From a virus, in IMG/VR virus record IMGVR_UViG_3300001460_000266, positions 1 through 20,958 of that record: a DNA stretch of 20,958 nucleotides; one strand, written 5' to 3'. The position numbers were made by a program, and so were the translations under genes. Positions 14,801-20,958 of this stretch are shown here, one piece after another. Under the pieces are notes generated by a model. It worked only from the letters and a program-made list of their open reading frames with translations. It had not been told where the DNA came from and made no database searches. Positions within the stretch are counted from its first letter, which is position 1, and the number at the start of each line of letters is the position of its first letter.

Positions 14801-15835
14801 TAAGATAGACTCTCTTCTACCTACAGATTTTAAAACATTTTGCCTAGCAACTTTTACAGGTACTCCCTTAGTTAACATAGTTTTATAGTAACCCTGCATT
14901 AACTTTGTTACACCTGCAGCAGCAGCTTTTTGTCCTGCTCCAAAGAGTACTTTACCTACTCCAAGAGTTACTATATTAAGAGGATCATGTACAGCAGACC
15001 TACTATAATCCCAGAGTGCATCTCCCATTTCTCCCCAAGAACCACGACCAGTTATAGCATTATCCATTTTAGACCAGAGATGATAAGCTCCACCCATCTG
15101 ACCTTTTTCTTTTTCATCAGCGTATAAACCTGCAATAAGTTCATTAGCTACAGTCACAGAGTTTAATGAATTAAAAAGTCTCATCCAATTTTTATAATTT
15201 TCATAGAGTTCTTCTTTACCCATGTTTGCATAGTCTCTACTATTACCACCCATAGGAGCACCTGCTAATGCAGTTGTATACCCTGCAAGTTTACTTACTA
15301 GTGTAGGAGAAAATCTAGCCTGTAATCCTGAACGTATAGTCTCTACAAAAACTTCATCATTAAGTAAATCTTCTTTAGTCAAAGTGCCTTGATAATAATC
15401 TTCTTGAATTAAAGGTCTATCAACAATAGGATCACCTACTTCAATGTCACTACCTCTAATATTTACAGTTTCTGCTGTACCCCTACCACTGAATGCACGA
15501 CTTCTTGCTTTATTATTTATGTACTCTGGTAAATTTATTACATTATTTTTACTGCCTATAGTAGTTAAAGAAGGTGCATTTATAGGTACTATATTACTAA
15601 AGTCAATATTACCTACAGGTATATTACTAGTATCTATTACTCCACCATAATCAATAGGGGGTGGAGCAGAGTTTTTTAAATAGTCAGTAATGACACCAGT
15701 AGGATAATCTTTTTTAATCTCAGGTGCATCCACTATAAAATCTGAAGTAGGTTCAATAACAACTTCTTCATTGTCAATAACAAACTCTTCTACATTATTT
15801 AAATTAATATTACCTACAGGATAATTCTCTGCCAT
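11810..15835 (-). CDS. very large putative virion (ejection/internal core-like) protein, 1341 aa
   Basis: I recognise no enzymatic domain. Size, helix-rich composition and place in a block of long structural-looking genes suggest an internal virion or DNA-ejection protein, comparable in role to T7 gp15/gp16. The N-terminal 90 residues are low in complexity and carry a motif three times: YPVGNINLNN (5-14), YPTGVITDYL (44-53) and IPVGNIDFSN (72-81). Gly/Ala-rich or hydrophobic stretches at about 283-311, 383-398 and 935-960 could insert in membranes, as ejection proteins do. The rest is charged helices with many Lys and Asp. There is no lytic transglycosylase motif. The start follows AAGG about 8 bases upstream, 15 bases after the previous gene. 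The - strand's last gene in this direction ends at the convergent junction. Confidence 0.9.
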   Translation of the reverse strand: MAENYPVGNINLNNVEEFVIDNEEVVIEPTSDFIVDAPEIKKDYPTGVITDYLKNSAPPPIDYGGVIDTSNIPVGNIDFSNIVPINAPSLTTIGSKNNVINLPEYINNKARSRAFSGRGTAETVNIRGSDIEVGDPIVDRPLIQEDYYQGTLTKEDLLNDEVFVETIRSGLQARFSPTLVSKLAGYTTALAGAPMGGNSRDYANMGKEELYENYKNWMRLFNSLNSVTVANELIAGLYADEKEKGQMGGAYHLWSKMDNAITGRGSWGEMGDALWDYSRSAVHDPLNIVTLGVGKVLFGAGQKAAAAGVTKLMQGYYKTMLTKGVPVKVARQNVLKSVGRRESILAAGTYSLPDLVMNIALDIGEQSQLINVGNQKEIDKSRVMLSALATMVIPAYIATNQSLKELRRSDGLKDSWLGYVDIDNKIKVSGKKAKQLIDDKVKPFIPQMIKYVDENFGNIVGDPSKLKSWEEAKEKAIVLLKNEKSYDPFELDLINTKRFFKEFFTDTVDEKGKVITKGYVSVLQEAGFLFHKEMLQDKKVSGILAETIEYLPEEVLERIVKKFEDKTGRPLRLTQKDTKGTLAKRMGARFISTASEAGAIQNISSQAFFKLNTQIGDPEDALKVLLNDGGLDTSPARMQWALSIFKRLLTSHPATTGSNIKGFKALTILDAASEINTSVLNMSQSLFYKTFDPNKIIDGVKAPEYYHNQMYGNFLGAIRRGVSVFTPDLEIKFSRDILERIPHFKRQLFRDISGDGGAFDSKTLYNMDDKSKLFPGEDTFINIVDGGTKLMQTVALVRLQDELTKLWAFGNNVNSNIMKTYGVSPSKFFDRDDIAVEMMTPKFMQLLEKSAHRTKMQTASVNWSTLKTKHGSTIMLELAKGLEYATNKTVVGFGIPFGSFMNTVLATFADTSGIQAIRYMSHKALRKKLDPVTQEATAVIGKTMAGWGTVGLFTVVGTNSAINKVTEGRAYNENIRPDGSLDDSQFDWNINQGQLIAQMIAHGLSGDGRNLKQDLSKLNTVADYEEYFAQNFNPKNIPFELVEELGLQLGGSAIRQVDRLYKALGTTMKDIADGRVDSGTEFLLDRLPILFARIAQGASRGFEPASTVANVLNGNHTNFDLKQGAINYNTATKYIEGLIPEDRLNIFDMEIPYSEMYEKPELKGSITSGTEYRPDLAKFLGSRNSQKLTYGKVLLNQIGLKTWDFINWQGDARVKNAMNTIAAPIFEELAIETLKKYPTFGKLDLDQKREIILGKGGLKEELKKRTLEILNAQTPPSLSLLRDVTKGSKVKRDFALKFLGLEDDMDAILKREDAVQVLQNILYYMKEYETISLGLQNIATQ

Positions 15836-15850
15836 ATAATTTACCTTCTA

Positions 15851-16990
15851 TTATCTATTAAAAGCAGGTGTTGTAAATACAGTATTACCATCATCATCTG
15901 CTTGAGATTCAGGAACTCTAACTCGTTGACCTTCTCTAACCATACCTATCTTATATAGATACTCTAAAAATGATAAGCTTGGTACAAATAATATAGCATC
16001 GGGTATTGTTAAATTTATATCAGGGTTTGTATTTGGGAATTTAAATTGAGAAAACGCTTGTTTCTGTTGTTCATAAAAACTATCTGTGCCATAAAGTTCA
16101 TATACAAGTTTATTACCTTTTTGAACAGTACCAATATTTTTAATCTGTAAATTTCTTTTACGCATCCAAGCTTCTAGTTCGTTTTCTGCATCAGAAAAAG
16201 GTTTACCTTCTCTTCTTTTTCTTTCAAAACTTGCTAAAGTATTACCTATCATATTTGATTCATAATCAATTCTATTTTCAATTTGATTAAAAATATTTGT
16301 TTTTATTTGATTAAGTTTCTCTGGACCTATTAGTGGTCTCTTAGGATTAACAGTACCTATATTTATCATAGTAGTTATTTTATTAAATAAACTAGAATCT
16401 TCTAATTGTTTTCTAACTTTATCTCCTGCTGTTCCAACTAAAGAATCTACAAGTCCTTGTACACCACTAAAGTCTAGTTCAACTTCATTAGTAACTAATT
16501 TATTTAAAATATCTGTTATTTGATTTGTATTAAGAACATAGTCTCCAGTATTTTTAATATTAGCTGCTTCTAAAGTTCTAATAAAATCATGTAAAGTTTT
16601 CCCTGTATCTTTATGTAAATTTGTTTTTGCTAATAGTTCTGCAGCTTTAGGTTTAAAGTCTTCGTATTCGTTTAGTATTATACCAAAATATTCTTTGTTT
16701 GTTTTTAGATCAGTACTAGTACCAGTTCCAGTTCCAGTTCCAGTTCCAGTTCCAGTTCTAGTACCAGTATTGCTAATAAGACCTGCTTTTCTTAGTTCTC
16801 CAAGAGCATCTACTACATTTTTATTTGTTTGATAATCTATAGTTTGTTCTAGAGTTTTTAACTGAAGATCATAAGTTTTTTGTTTAAACTCTGAAGCTTC
16901 TTCCTGTAACTTAAAGGCTTGGTCATATCTTTCCTGTTCCTTAAGTTCCTTAGAGTAGTCTTCTAATCCTTGCCATCTAAACCATCCCAT
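15851..16990 (-). CDS. putative virion protein with coiled coil and Thr-Gly repeat linker (379 aa)
   Basis: The 379-residue product begins with an aromatic head (MGWFRWQGLE). A long charged helix likely to form a coiled coil follows (about 12-68, rich in Glu, Gln and Lys), then a Thr-Gly repeat linker (about 75-91, coded by a hexanucleotide array at 16711-16770) and a mostly helical C-terminal part. The end (RVRVPESQADDDGNTVFTTP) is extended. No known family. The start ATG overlaps the previous stop by one base (TAATG), and 15 bases separate it from the 1341-aa gene, so it is part of one transcript with the other - strand genes. A structural or scaffold-like role is inferred from context. Confidence 0.85.
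   Translation of the reverse strand: MGWFRWQGLEDYSKELKEQERYDQAFKLQEEASEFKQKTYDLQLKTLEQTIDYQTNKNVVDALGELRKAGLISNTGTRTGTGTGTGTGTGTSTDLKTNKEYFGIILNEYEDFKPKAAELLAKTNLHKDTGKTLHDFIRTLEAANIKNTGDYVLNTNQITDILNKLVTNEVELDFSGVQGLVDSLVGTAGDKVRKQLEDSSLFNKITTMINIGTVNPKRPLIGPEKLNQIKTNIFNQIENRIDYESNMIGNTLASFERKRREGKPFSDAENELEAWMRKRNLQIKNIGTVQKGNKLVYELYGTDSFYEQQKQAFSQFKFPNTNPDINLTIPDAILFVPSLSFLEYLYKIGMVREGQRVRVPESQADDDGNTVFTTPAFNR
16711..16770. repeat. hexanucleotide microsatellite, ten 6-bp units
   Basis: Six perfect tandem copies of CAGTTC (16723-16758) are flanked by related units (CAGTAC, TAGTAC before; TAGTAC, CAGTAT after), ten in all. On the coding - strand each unit reads Thr-Gly. Because the unit is six bases, gain or loss of copies changes the linker length by two residues without shifting the frame. 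Confidence 0.95.
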
Positions 16991-17526
16991 TAAACTACCC
17001 TTTCCATTAAGCCTTGTTCTTTTGGTAATGGTTCTTCTGCTACAACAGGCTCTTCTAATTGAGTAACTTCTGTTTCTTCTGTAGGTGTATCATAATTTAC
17101 ATTACCACTAGCAATATCTTTTTGTACTTCTCTTATTATTTTTTGAGCCTCTGCACTAATTCTAGATTTCTTTATTATATCTTTTTCTTTTCTATTATCT
17201 ATCCCCTCATCATACTCTATACCTGCAGCTTCAACAAGACCTTTTATTGCTTCATGCAATACAGGAGCTATGATTATACTTATATCAATAGAATGTAAAC
17301 CTTCTGCTACAGCACTTCTAAGTAAACCCTCATTTAAAGTTTTTATATCTACACCCTGTTGAACAAAATGTATGATATCTTCTACAGCATCTGGATCATT
17401 TAAATTTTGTAAGTGTATTTTTAAAGCTTCTTCAGGGTCTGAAGTTTGTGGGGGTCTTTCATAAGCAGCACCTTTAGGGGGAGCAGTTAAAGATTGACCT
17501 GGGATAGGACGATCAAACTGAGCCAT
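16990..17526 (-). CDS. hypothetical virion-block protein (178 aa)
   Basis: A 178-residue acidic, helix-rich protein. It opens with a Pro-rich segment (FDRPIPGQSLTAPPKG, then YERPPQTSDPEEAL) that resembles the start of small hypothetical proteins I have seen in other marine phages. A helical body follows (about 30-135), and the end is a Glu/Pro/Val-rich tail (TEETEVTQLEEPVVAEEPLP). No enzymatic motif. The start overlaps the preceding 74-aa gene by 14 bases and the stop overlaps the next start by one base. The tail shares a near-identical 20-base stretch with the 1036-aa gene. Role unknown, likely linked to virion assembly. Confidence 0.75.
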   Translation of the reverse strand: MAQFDRPIPGQSLTAPPKGAAYERPPQTSDPEEALKIHLQNLNDPDAVEDIIHFVQQGVDIKTLNEGLLRSAVAEGLHSIDISIIIAPVLHEAIKGLVEAAGIEYDEGIDNRKEKDIIKKSRISAEAQKIIREVQKDIASGNVNYDTPTEETEVTQLEEPVVAEEPLPKEQGLMERVV

Positions 17527-17737
17527 CTAACATCTCCTTTAGTTTTAAATTTTTTCTTACAACATTTGTAAAAGCGTCCTGTTGAAATGTATCAAGACTA
17601 GGTTTTTCTTCTACCTTTTCTTTTTTATTAGGTTTATTAAACAAAGAATCTTTAGGTGGTGTAGGAGTTGTTTTATTTAAGTACTCCCCACTCCTCAATT
17701 CTAACAATCTTTTTTCGTACTGTAAAGACATTACCAT
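17513..17737 (-). CDS. small hypothetical protein (74 aa)
   Basis: A 74-residue basic protein lying between the 1036-aa and 178-aa genes, 3 bases after the former and overlapping the latter by 14 bases. The start may be ATG 17737 or the in-frame ATG two codons on (MSLQYEKR). It has a helical N-terminus (LQYEKRLLELRSGEYL), a Pro/Lys-rich middle (TPTPPKDSLFNKPNKKEK) and a helical end (FTNVVRKNLKLKEML). The upstream purine-rich DNA (AAAAAATGGTA) gives only a weak ribosome site, so it may rely on coupling to the gene before it. No family recognised. Confidence 0.65.
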   Translation of the reverse strand: MVMSLQYEKRLLELRSGEYLNKTTPTPPKDSLFNKPNKKEKVEEKPSLDTFQQDAFTNVVRKNLKLKEMLDGSV

Positions 17738-17740
17738 TTT

Positions 17741-20700
17741 TTAGTCACTCCCAATATTTAAAAATCCATCATCGCCAAATATATTTAAACCTTTATTACC
17801 AAACAACATCCTTGCAAAGAAGCCAGTCTTAGCTGCACCCTCTGCAGCATCTGCTTGTTCTCTCACACCCTCTAAACTTTTATCTCCAAGGAGAAGGCGA
17901 GTAGACCTTTCAAGAGCACTCTCAGATTGAGCAACAGCAAACTGCATAAGGTCTCTTTCTCTCTGCCATATCTGGTCAAGTACTTTATTTGACAACCCAT
18001 TAACTTGTTTAGCATATTCAAAGTTAGACTGATTAGCTGCAGCAGTATTCATTGTAGTAGAATCTTGTCTCCACTTAGCATTAGCCTGTGCTATTACTGC
18101 ATACTGTTGAGCATTAAACATCTCTCTCTGGTTTTGTATCTCAGAGTTATACTTAGTCATGGCATTAGCTTCATTAGCATTAAATTGTTTCATTGCATTA
18201 GTTTGAGAAGAGTTAAACTGACTAACTTGTGAAGCCATAGATATCATAAACTGGTCACGTTGATTTTCATTTGTAGCATTAAATTGTGCCATAGCATTTT
18301 CTGCTGCTGCATCTGTAAGTATAGAGTTAGCTAGTGTCTGCTGTTTAAACATCTCCATCTGCTGACTGTTAGCTAAGTTAGTCATGTCCATCTGTAAAAA
18401 GTTTTGTGCATTCTGAACTGCAGCCTGTTGTAAGTTACTAAGGTTAGCCATATCTAAGTTAGCCAGTGATGCAGCTTCAGCCATAACTACAGCCTGACTG
18501 TTACTAAGATTAGCTAGGTCTACTGTCTGTGCCATACGTGCATTCTCTAATGCTATTTGTTGGTCAGCACTAAAGTTCATGTTAGCTATTTCACTAACCT
18601 TAGATGCATTGATAACTTTAGCTTGAAAGTCTTGGTCAAACTCTATCTGTAAAAACTTAGCACGTTGCTCACCCTTAAACAATGCCATCTGTTGTTTGTT
18701 ACCTGCATCTATCTGGGCTATAGGTAGTGCAGCTTCCATAGCAGCCTGTATAACTGCCTGACCTGCCATTGATGAAGCACCTAGTCCTCTAGCAGCTAGT
18801 ATTTGATTTGCTTTACGCATACTTCCTGCTGCCCATGCAGGTGTATTACCACCCTCAAACTGATCCATAAGAGTTGATAGTTCATCTTGAACAGATGCTG
18901 CTGCTATTTCACCTGTACCAAAAGCATCGCCTACTTTAGTCTGATCTACTGCACTACCTGATACTAACTCACTACCCTTATACATAATGTTTCCATCAGC
19001 ATCTTTAATAGTTTCACCCTTATCATCTTTTAAAGGTTCTCTTGTTTCCTGTAGTGTACGAGTAGGAGCATCCTGTACAGTCTGTGCTTTGTCATCATAC
19101 GTAAGTTTACCTTCTGCATCTAATACAGGTGTACCATCAGGATTTAATATAGGTTGACCTAACTGTGCAGCCTGTACATCTGATACACTTGTACCTGCAG
19201 CCTGTTGACCTGTTATGGTAGCTGCATCAGACAATGCTGTTTGCATTTTAATTTGTTGTTTATAGATTGGCATATCATTACTATCTACAATAGGTTTACC
19301 TTCACCATCTGTTGCAGGTATAGGTCTTCCTCTACCATCTAATACATTTTCCATAACAGGTTTACCATCTTTACCTATGACAGGTTGAGATGTGTACTCA
19401 CTTGTAGCAGGAGCAAAAGACATTTGGTTTATATCAGTTTGAGTACCAACAGCAGTAGCAGGATTATATTCAGTTTGTATATTTCTTCCTGTAGGATTAC
19501 CATCTTTATCATATTCAGGAGTTAAGTTAGTAGGTAAATTAGCTTGAGTAACTTCTTGAACTTGAGCTATTTGATTTGCATCAACAATAGGAGCGACAGG
19601 TAGTGCTTGACCTGTGTTAGCACCCATAACTGTACCTGCAGCATTAGGGTCTACATTAGCTACAGGAGCAGCAGCTATAGCACCTGCAGGATTTACAAAT
19701 GCCTGTGCTTGAGCATCACTCTGTGCCTGTGCAATTTGTTCAGCGGTAAGATTAGCAGCACCAGTTTGAATAGGTTTGTTTACATTATATCCACCTTCTT
19801 GATAACCTTGAACATACATACCTTGTGCAGCGGTGGCTACAGGAGAATAACCTTGTGGAATAGGTTGTTGTGCTTTACCATCTATAAAAGTAATATACTG
19901 TATCATACCTTGTCTATTTTGATATTGACGCTGTTCTATTTTACCTGCAAAATCTCCTGTACCTGCAGCCTGTTGTTCAGCTACAGTCTGTGGTTGCATA
20001 TAAGATTGCTGTGCAAGACCTCTCTGTGTAAAATCTGCAGCTTGATTTACAAATTGATTTTCATAAGTAGGGATTCCAACTTCTGTTGTACCTATACTAT
20101 CTGTTACAGGTTCATAGGGTACAGAAGGTTCAAAAGGAGTAGTGGTAGGAGTATAAGCAGGTACATCAGTACCTGTAACTGTTGGTCCAGTATAAGCAGG
20201 TTCTTCTTCTACAACAGGTGTTTCTTCAATTATTTCAAAAGGAAGTTCTTCTTCTTCTACTACTGAAGGAGATGGAATAAGACTAGCTACATAAACTTCT
20301 CCCCTGTCTGTTAATATTTTAGCATCTTCTTGGTCTATGTCTCCATCATTATCAGCATCTTTCATTGCATCAAGTCGAGCAGAACCTTTTGCATCAGCTA
20401 TACTTGGTGTTGTTAAAATAAAGTTATTTTCTTCAGGTGGTGATCCTACAACACTTGTTCCTGAAACAGGTATAACTCCATCAAATTGAGACAACTCATC
20501 TGCAGTAAAATTACCGCTACCATCTGTATCAAACATAGTAGCTGTTGCTCTAGGTATCATTGTGTTATCACTAAGTTTAACCCAATTTAAATTCATTAAT
20601 TGAGCTTCTTTAGCAGGATCATTGGATACATCTATAGTGTAAACTTCTTCTCCACCTGACCAAGAAGTTACACCTAAACCACCTGTATTAAATCCTTTAA

Positions 20701-20851
20701 TTACACCACCTTTATTTGAACCTACTACACCTAATCCAATACCTCCGCTTGCACTAGAGGCTAGAATTTGTCTTATTTGTGCCATACTACTAGGTTTAAA
20801 ACCAAACTTTGCTTCAACTAATCTTGCAGCTTCTGGAAATTTCATTGCCAT
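17741..20851 (-). CDS. long repetitive virion protein with EF-hand loops and hendecad helical repeats (1036 aa)
   Basis: A modular 1036-residue protein. Residues 1-100: Gly-rich head. 108-119 and 165-176: two calcium-loop motifs (DTDGSGNFTADE and DADNDGDIDQED). 195-260: acidic Pro/Thr/Glu linker. 360-440: Ala/Gln-rich. 447-625: repeated turn motifs of the type DGxP/DxxG (KDGNP, KDGKP, GEGKP, PDGTP, DADGN). 670-715: Gly/Ala-rich. 730-920: long helical array with 22- and then 11-residue periodicity. 1009-1036: Gly/Phe-rich end (FFARMLFGNK, FGDDGFLNIG). No enzymatic motif and no signal peptide. Most likely a tail, fibre or ejection-conduit protein, inferred from modularity and neighbours. The start has AAGGAA about 9 bases upstream; a second ATG two codons in is possible. 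Confidence 0.9.
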   Translation of the reverse strand: MAMKFPEAARLVEAKFGFKPSSMAQIRQILASSASGGIGLGVVGSNKGGVIKGFNTGGLGVTSWSGGEEVYTIDVSNDPAKEAQLMNLNWVKLSDNTMIPRATATMFDTDGSGNFTADELSQFDGVIPVSGTSVVGSPPEENNFILTTPSIADAKGSARLDAMKDADNDGDIDQEDAKILTDRGEVYVASLIPSPSVVEEEELPFEIIEETPVVEEEPAYTGPTVTGTDVPAYTPTTTPFEPSVPYEPVTDSIGTTEVGIPTYENQFVNQAADFTQRGLAQQSYMQPQTVAEQQAAGTGDFAGKIEQRQYQNRQGMIQYITFIDGKAQQPIPQGYSPVATAAQGMYVQGYQEGGYNVNKPIQTGAANLTAEQIAQAQSDAQAQAFVNPAGAIAAAPVANVDPNAAGTVMGANTGQALPVAPIVDANQIAQVQEVTQANLPTNLTPEYDKDGNPTGRNIQTEYNPATAVGTQTDINQMSFAPATSEYTSQPVIGKDGKPVMENVLDGRGRPIPATDGEGKPIVDSNDMPIYKQQIKMQTALSDAATITGQQAAGTSVSDVQAAQLGQPILNPDGTPVLDAEGKLTYDDKAQTVQDAPTRTLQETREPLKDDKGETIKDADGNIMYKGSELVSGSAVDQTKVGDAFGTGEIAAASVQDELSTLMDQFEGGNTPAWAAGSMRKANQILAARGLGASSMAGQAVIQAAMEAALPIAQIDAGNKQQMALFKGEQRAKFLQIEFDQDFQAKVINASKVSEIANMNFSADQQIALENARMAQTVDLANLSNSQAVVMAEAASLANLDMANLSNLQQAAVQNAQNFLQMDMTNLANSQQMEMFKQQTLANSILTDAAAENAMAQFNATNENQRDQFMISMASQVSQFNSSQTNAMKQFNANEANAMTKYNSEIQNQREMFNAQQYAVIAQANAKWRQDSTTMNTAAANQSNFEYAKQVNGLSNKVLDQIWQRERDLMQFAVAQSESALERSTRLLLGDKSLEGVREQADAAEGAAKTGFFARMLFGNKGLNIFGDDGFLNIGSD
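18094..18655 (-). repeat. 33/66-bp coding repeats (hendecad array)
   Basis: This part of the 1036-aa gene codes for degenerate tandem repeats. DLANLSNSQ (778-786), DMANLSNLQ (800-808) and DMTNLANSQ (822-830) are exactly 22 residues apart, with a weaker copy (NMNFSADQ, from 757) in register. Then F857, F868, F879, F890, Y901 and F912 recur every 11 residues, mostly in the setting QFNA/QFNS. Eleven-residue periodicity is that of right-handed hendecad coiled coils. The DNA copies are diverged, which suggests an old duplication. Confidence 0.75.
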
Positions 20852-20856
20852 GTATT

Positions 20857-20958
20857 CTATTCCTTGCTCAATACTCTATCTAATTTATCTTCTACTCTGT
20901 GCAGTGCATCAACAACTAACTTCATGTCATCTCTCATCTCTTTACGAGTAGCGTAGTC
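20857..20958 (-). CDS. C-terminal end of a gene cut by the right window edge
   Basis: On the - strand an open frame enters from the right edge and stops at TAG (complement of CTA 20857-20859), giving the last 33 residues of a protein. They form one amphipathic charged helix (RKEMRDDMKLVVDALHRVED), probably a coiled coil. The next gene in the same direction starts 5 bases after the stop, and its AAGGAA ribosome site overlaps the stop region, as in an operon. Family not recognisable from this fragment; a small virion or assembly protein is possible. Confidence 0.55.
   Translation of the reverse strand, partial: DYATRKEMRDDMKLVVDALHRVEDKLDRVLSKE

Noticed and set aside
11810-15835. Lytic transglycosylase or other enzymatic domain in the 1341-aa protein, as in T7 gp16
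   Set aside because: I could not find the catalytic Glu setting or other enzyme motif by reading the sequence, so only a structural role is suggested.
19607-20266. 219-codon open frame on the + strand opposite the 1036-aa gene
   Set aside because: It is Cys/Ser/Thr-rich with no domain or ribosome site, as expected from the antisense of a low-complexity Pro/Glu/Gln/Ala-coding region. The - strand gene has a clear operon context.

Overview
The window looks like part of the genome of an AT-rich marine podovirus (T7-like replication genes, probably temperate). The likely host is an AT-rich marine alphaproteobacterium such as SAR11 or SAR116; this host assignment is inferred from base composition and gene content, not shown. 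The evidence for a phage is a tight series of overlapping genes on the + strand. They encode an integrase, T7-type replication proteins (primase-helicase, family A polymerase, gp2.5-like SSB), two PD-(D/E)XK nucleases and nucleotide-metabolism enzymes. They converge on long, low-complexity virion-type genes on the - strand.

Layout. Positions 1-509 hold the end of one gene and two small genes of unknown function. Positions 510-677 are the main regulatory gap, with a good sigma70-type promoter followed by 11-bp repeats phased on a common 11-bp grid. A 23-codon ORF (678-749) then leads by a 4-base overlap into a tyrosine integrase. Next come an HNH endonuclease, a SleB-type cell-wall hydrolase, ThyX, primase-helicase and DNA polymerase, almost all joined by start/stop overlaps. 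A 63-base gap (6811-6873) with a promoter-like sequence precedes SSB. After SSB come a 46-codon basic ORF carrying a 13-bp perfect inverted repeat, a Cas4/RecB-like Fe-S nuclease, a small resolvase-like nuclease, two small acidic proteins, MazG, a class II ribonucleotide reductase and a DUF3310/T7 gp1.7-like protein.

At 11805-11809 the two gene blocks meet head to head with only 5 bases between stop codons. From 20958 back to 11810 the - strand carries the end of one gene, a 1036-aa protein with EF-hand loops and helical repeats, two small proteins, a 379-aa protein with a Thr-Gly microsatellite linker, and a 1341-aa protein. I infer that these are virion (tail, fibre or ejection) proteins from size, composition and context; none has a motif that proves it. 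Capsid, portal, terminase and RNA polymerase genes are not in the window.

How the genes work together. The + block can integrate or excise the phage, make and process DNA (primase-helicase, polymerase, SSB, exonuclease, resolvase) and feed it with deoxynucleotides (B12-dependent reductase, FAD-dependent ThyX, MazG, possible nucleotide kinase). The - block probably builds part of the particle.

The most interesting unexplained structures are the phased repeat array at the integrase promoter, the inverted repeat at 7415-7462, the hairpin shared by the two convergent stop codons, and the hendecad repeats plus EF-hand loops in the 1036-aa protein.
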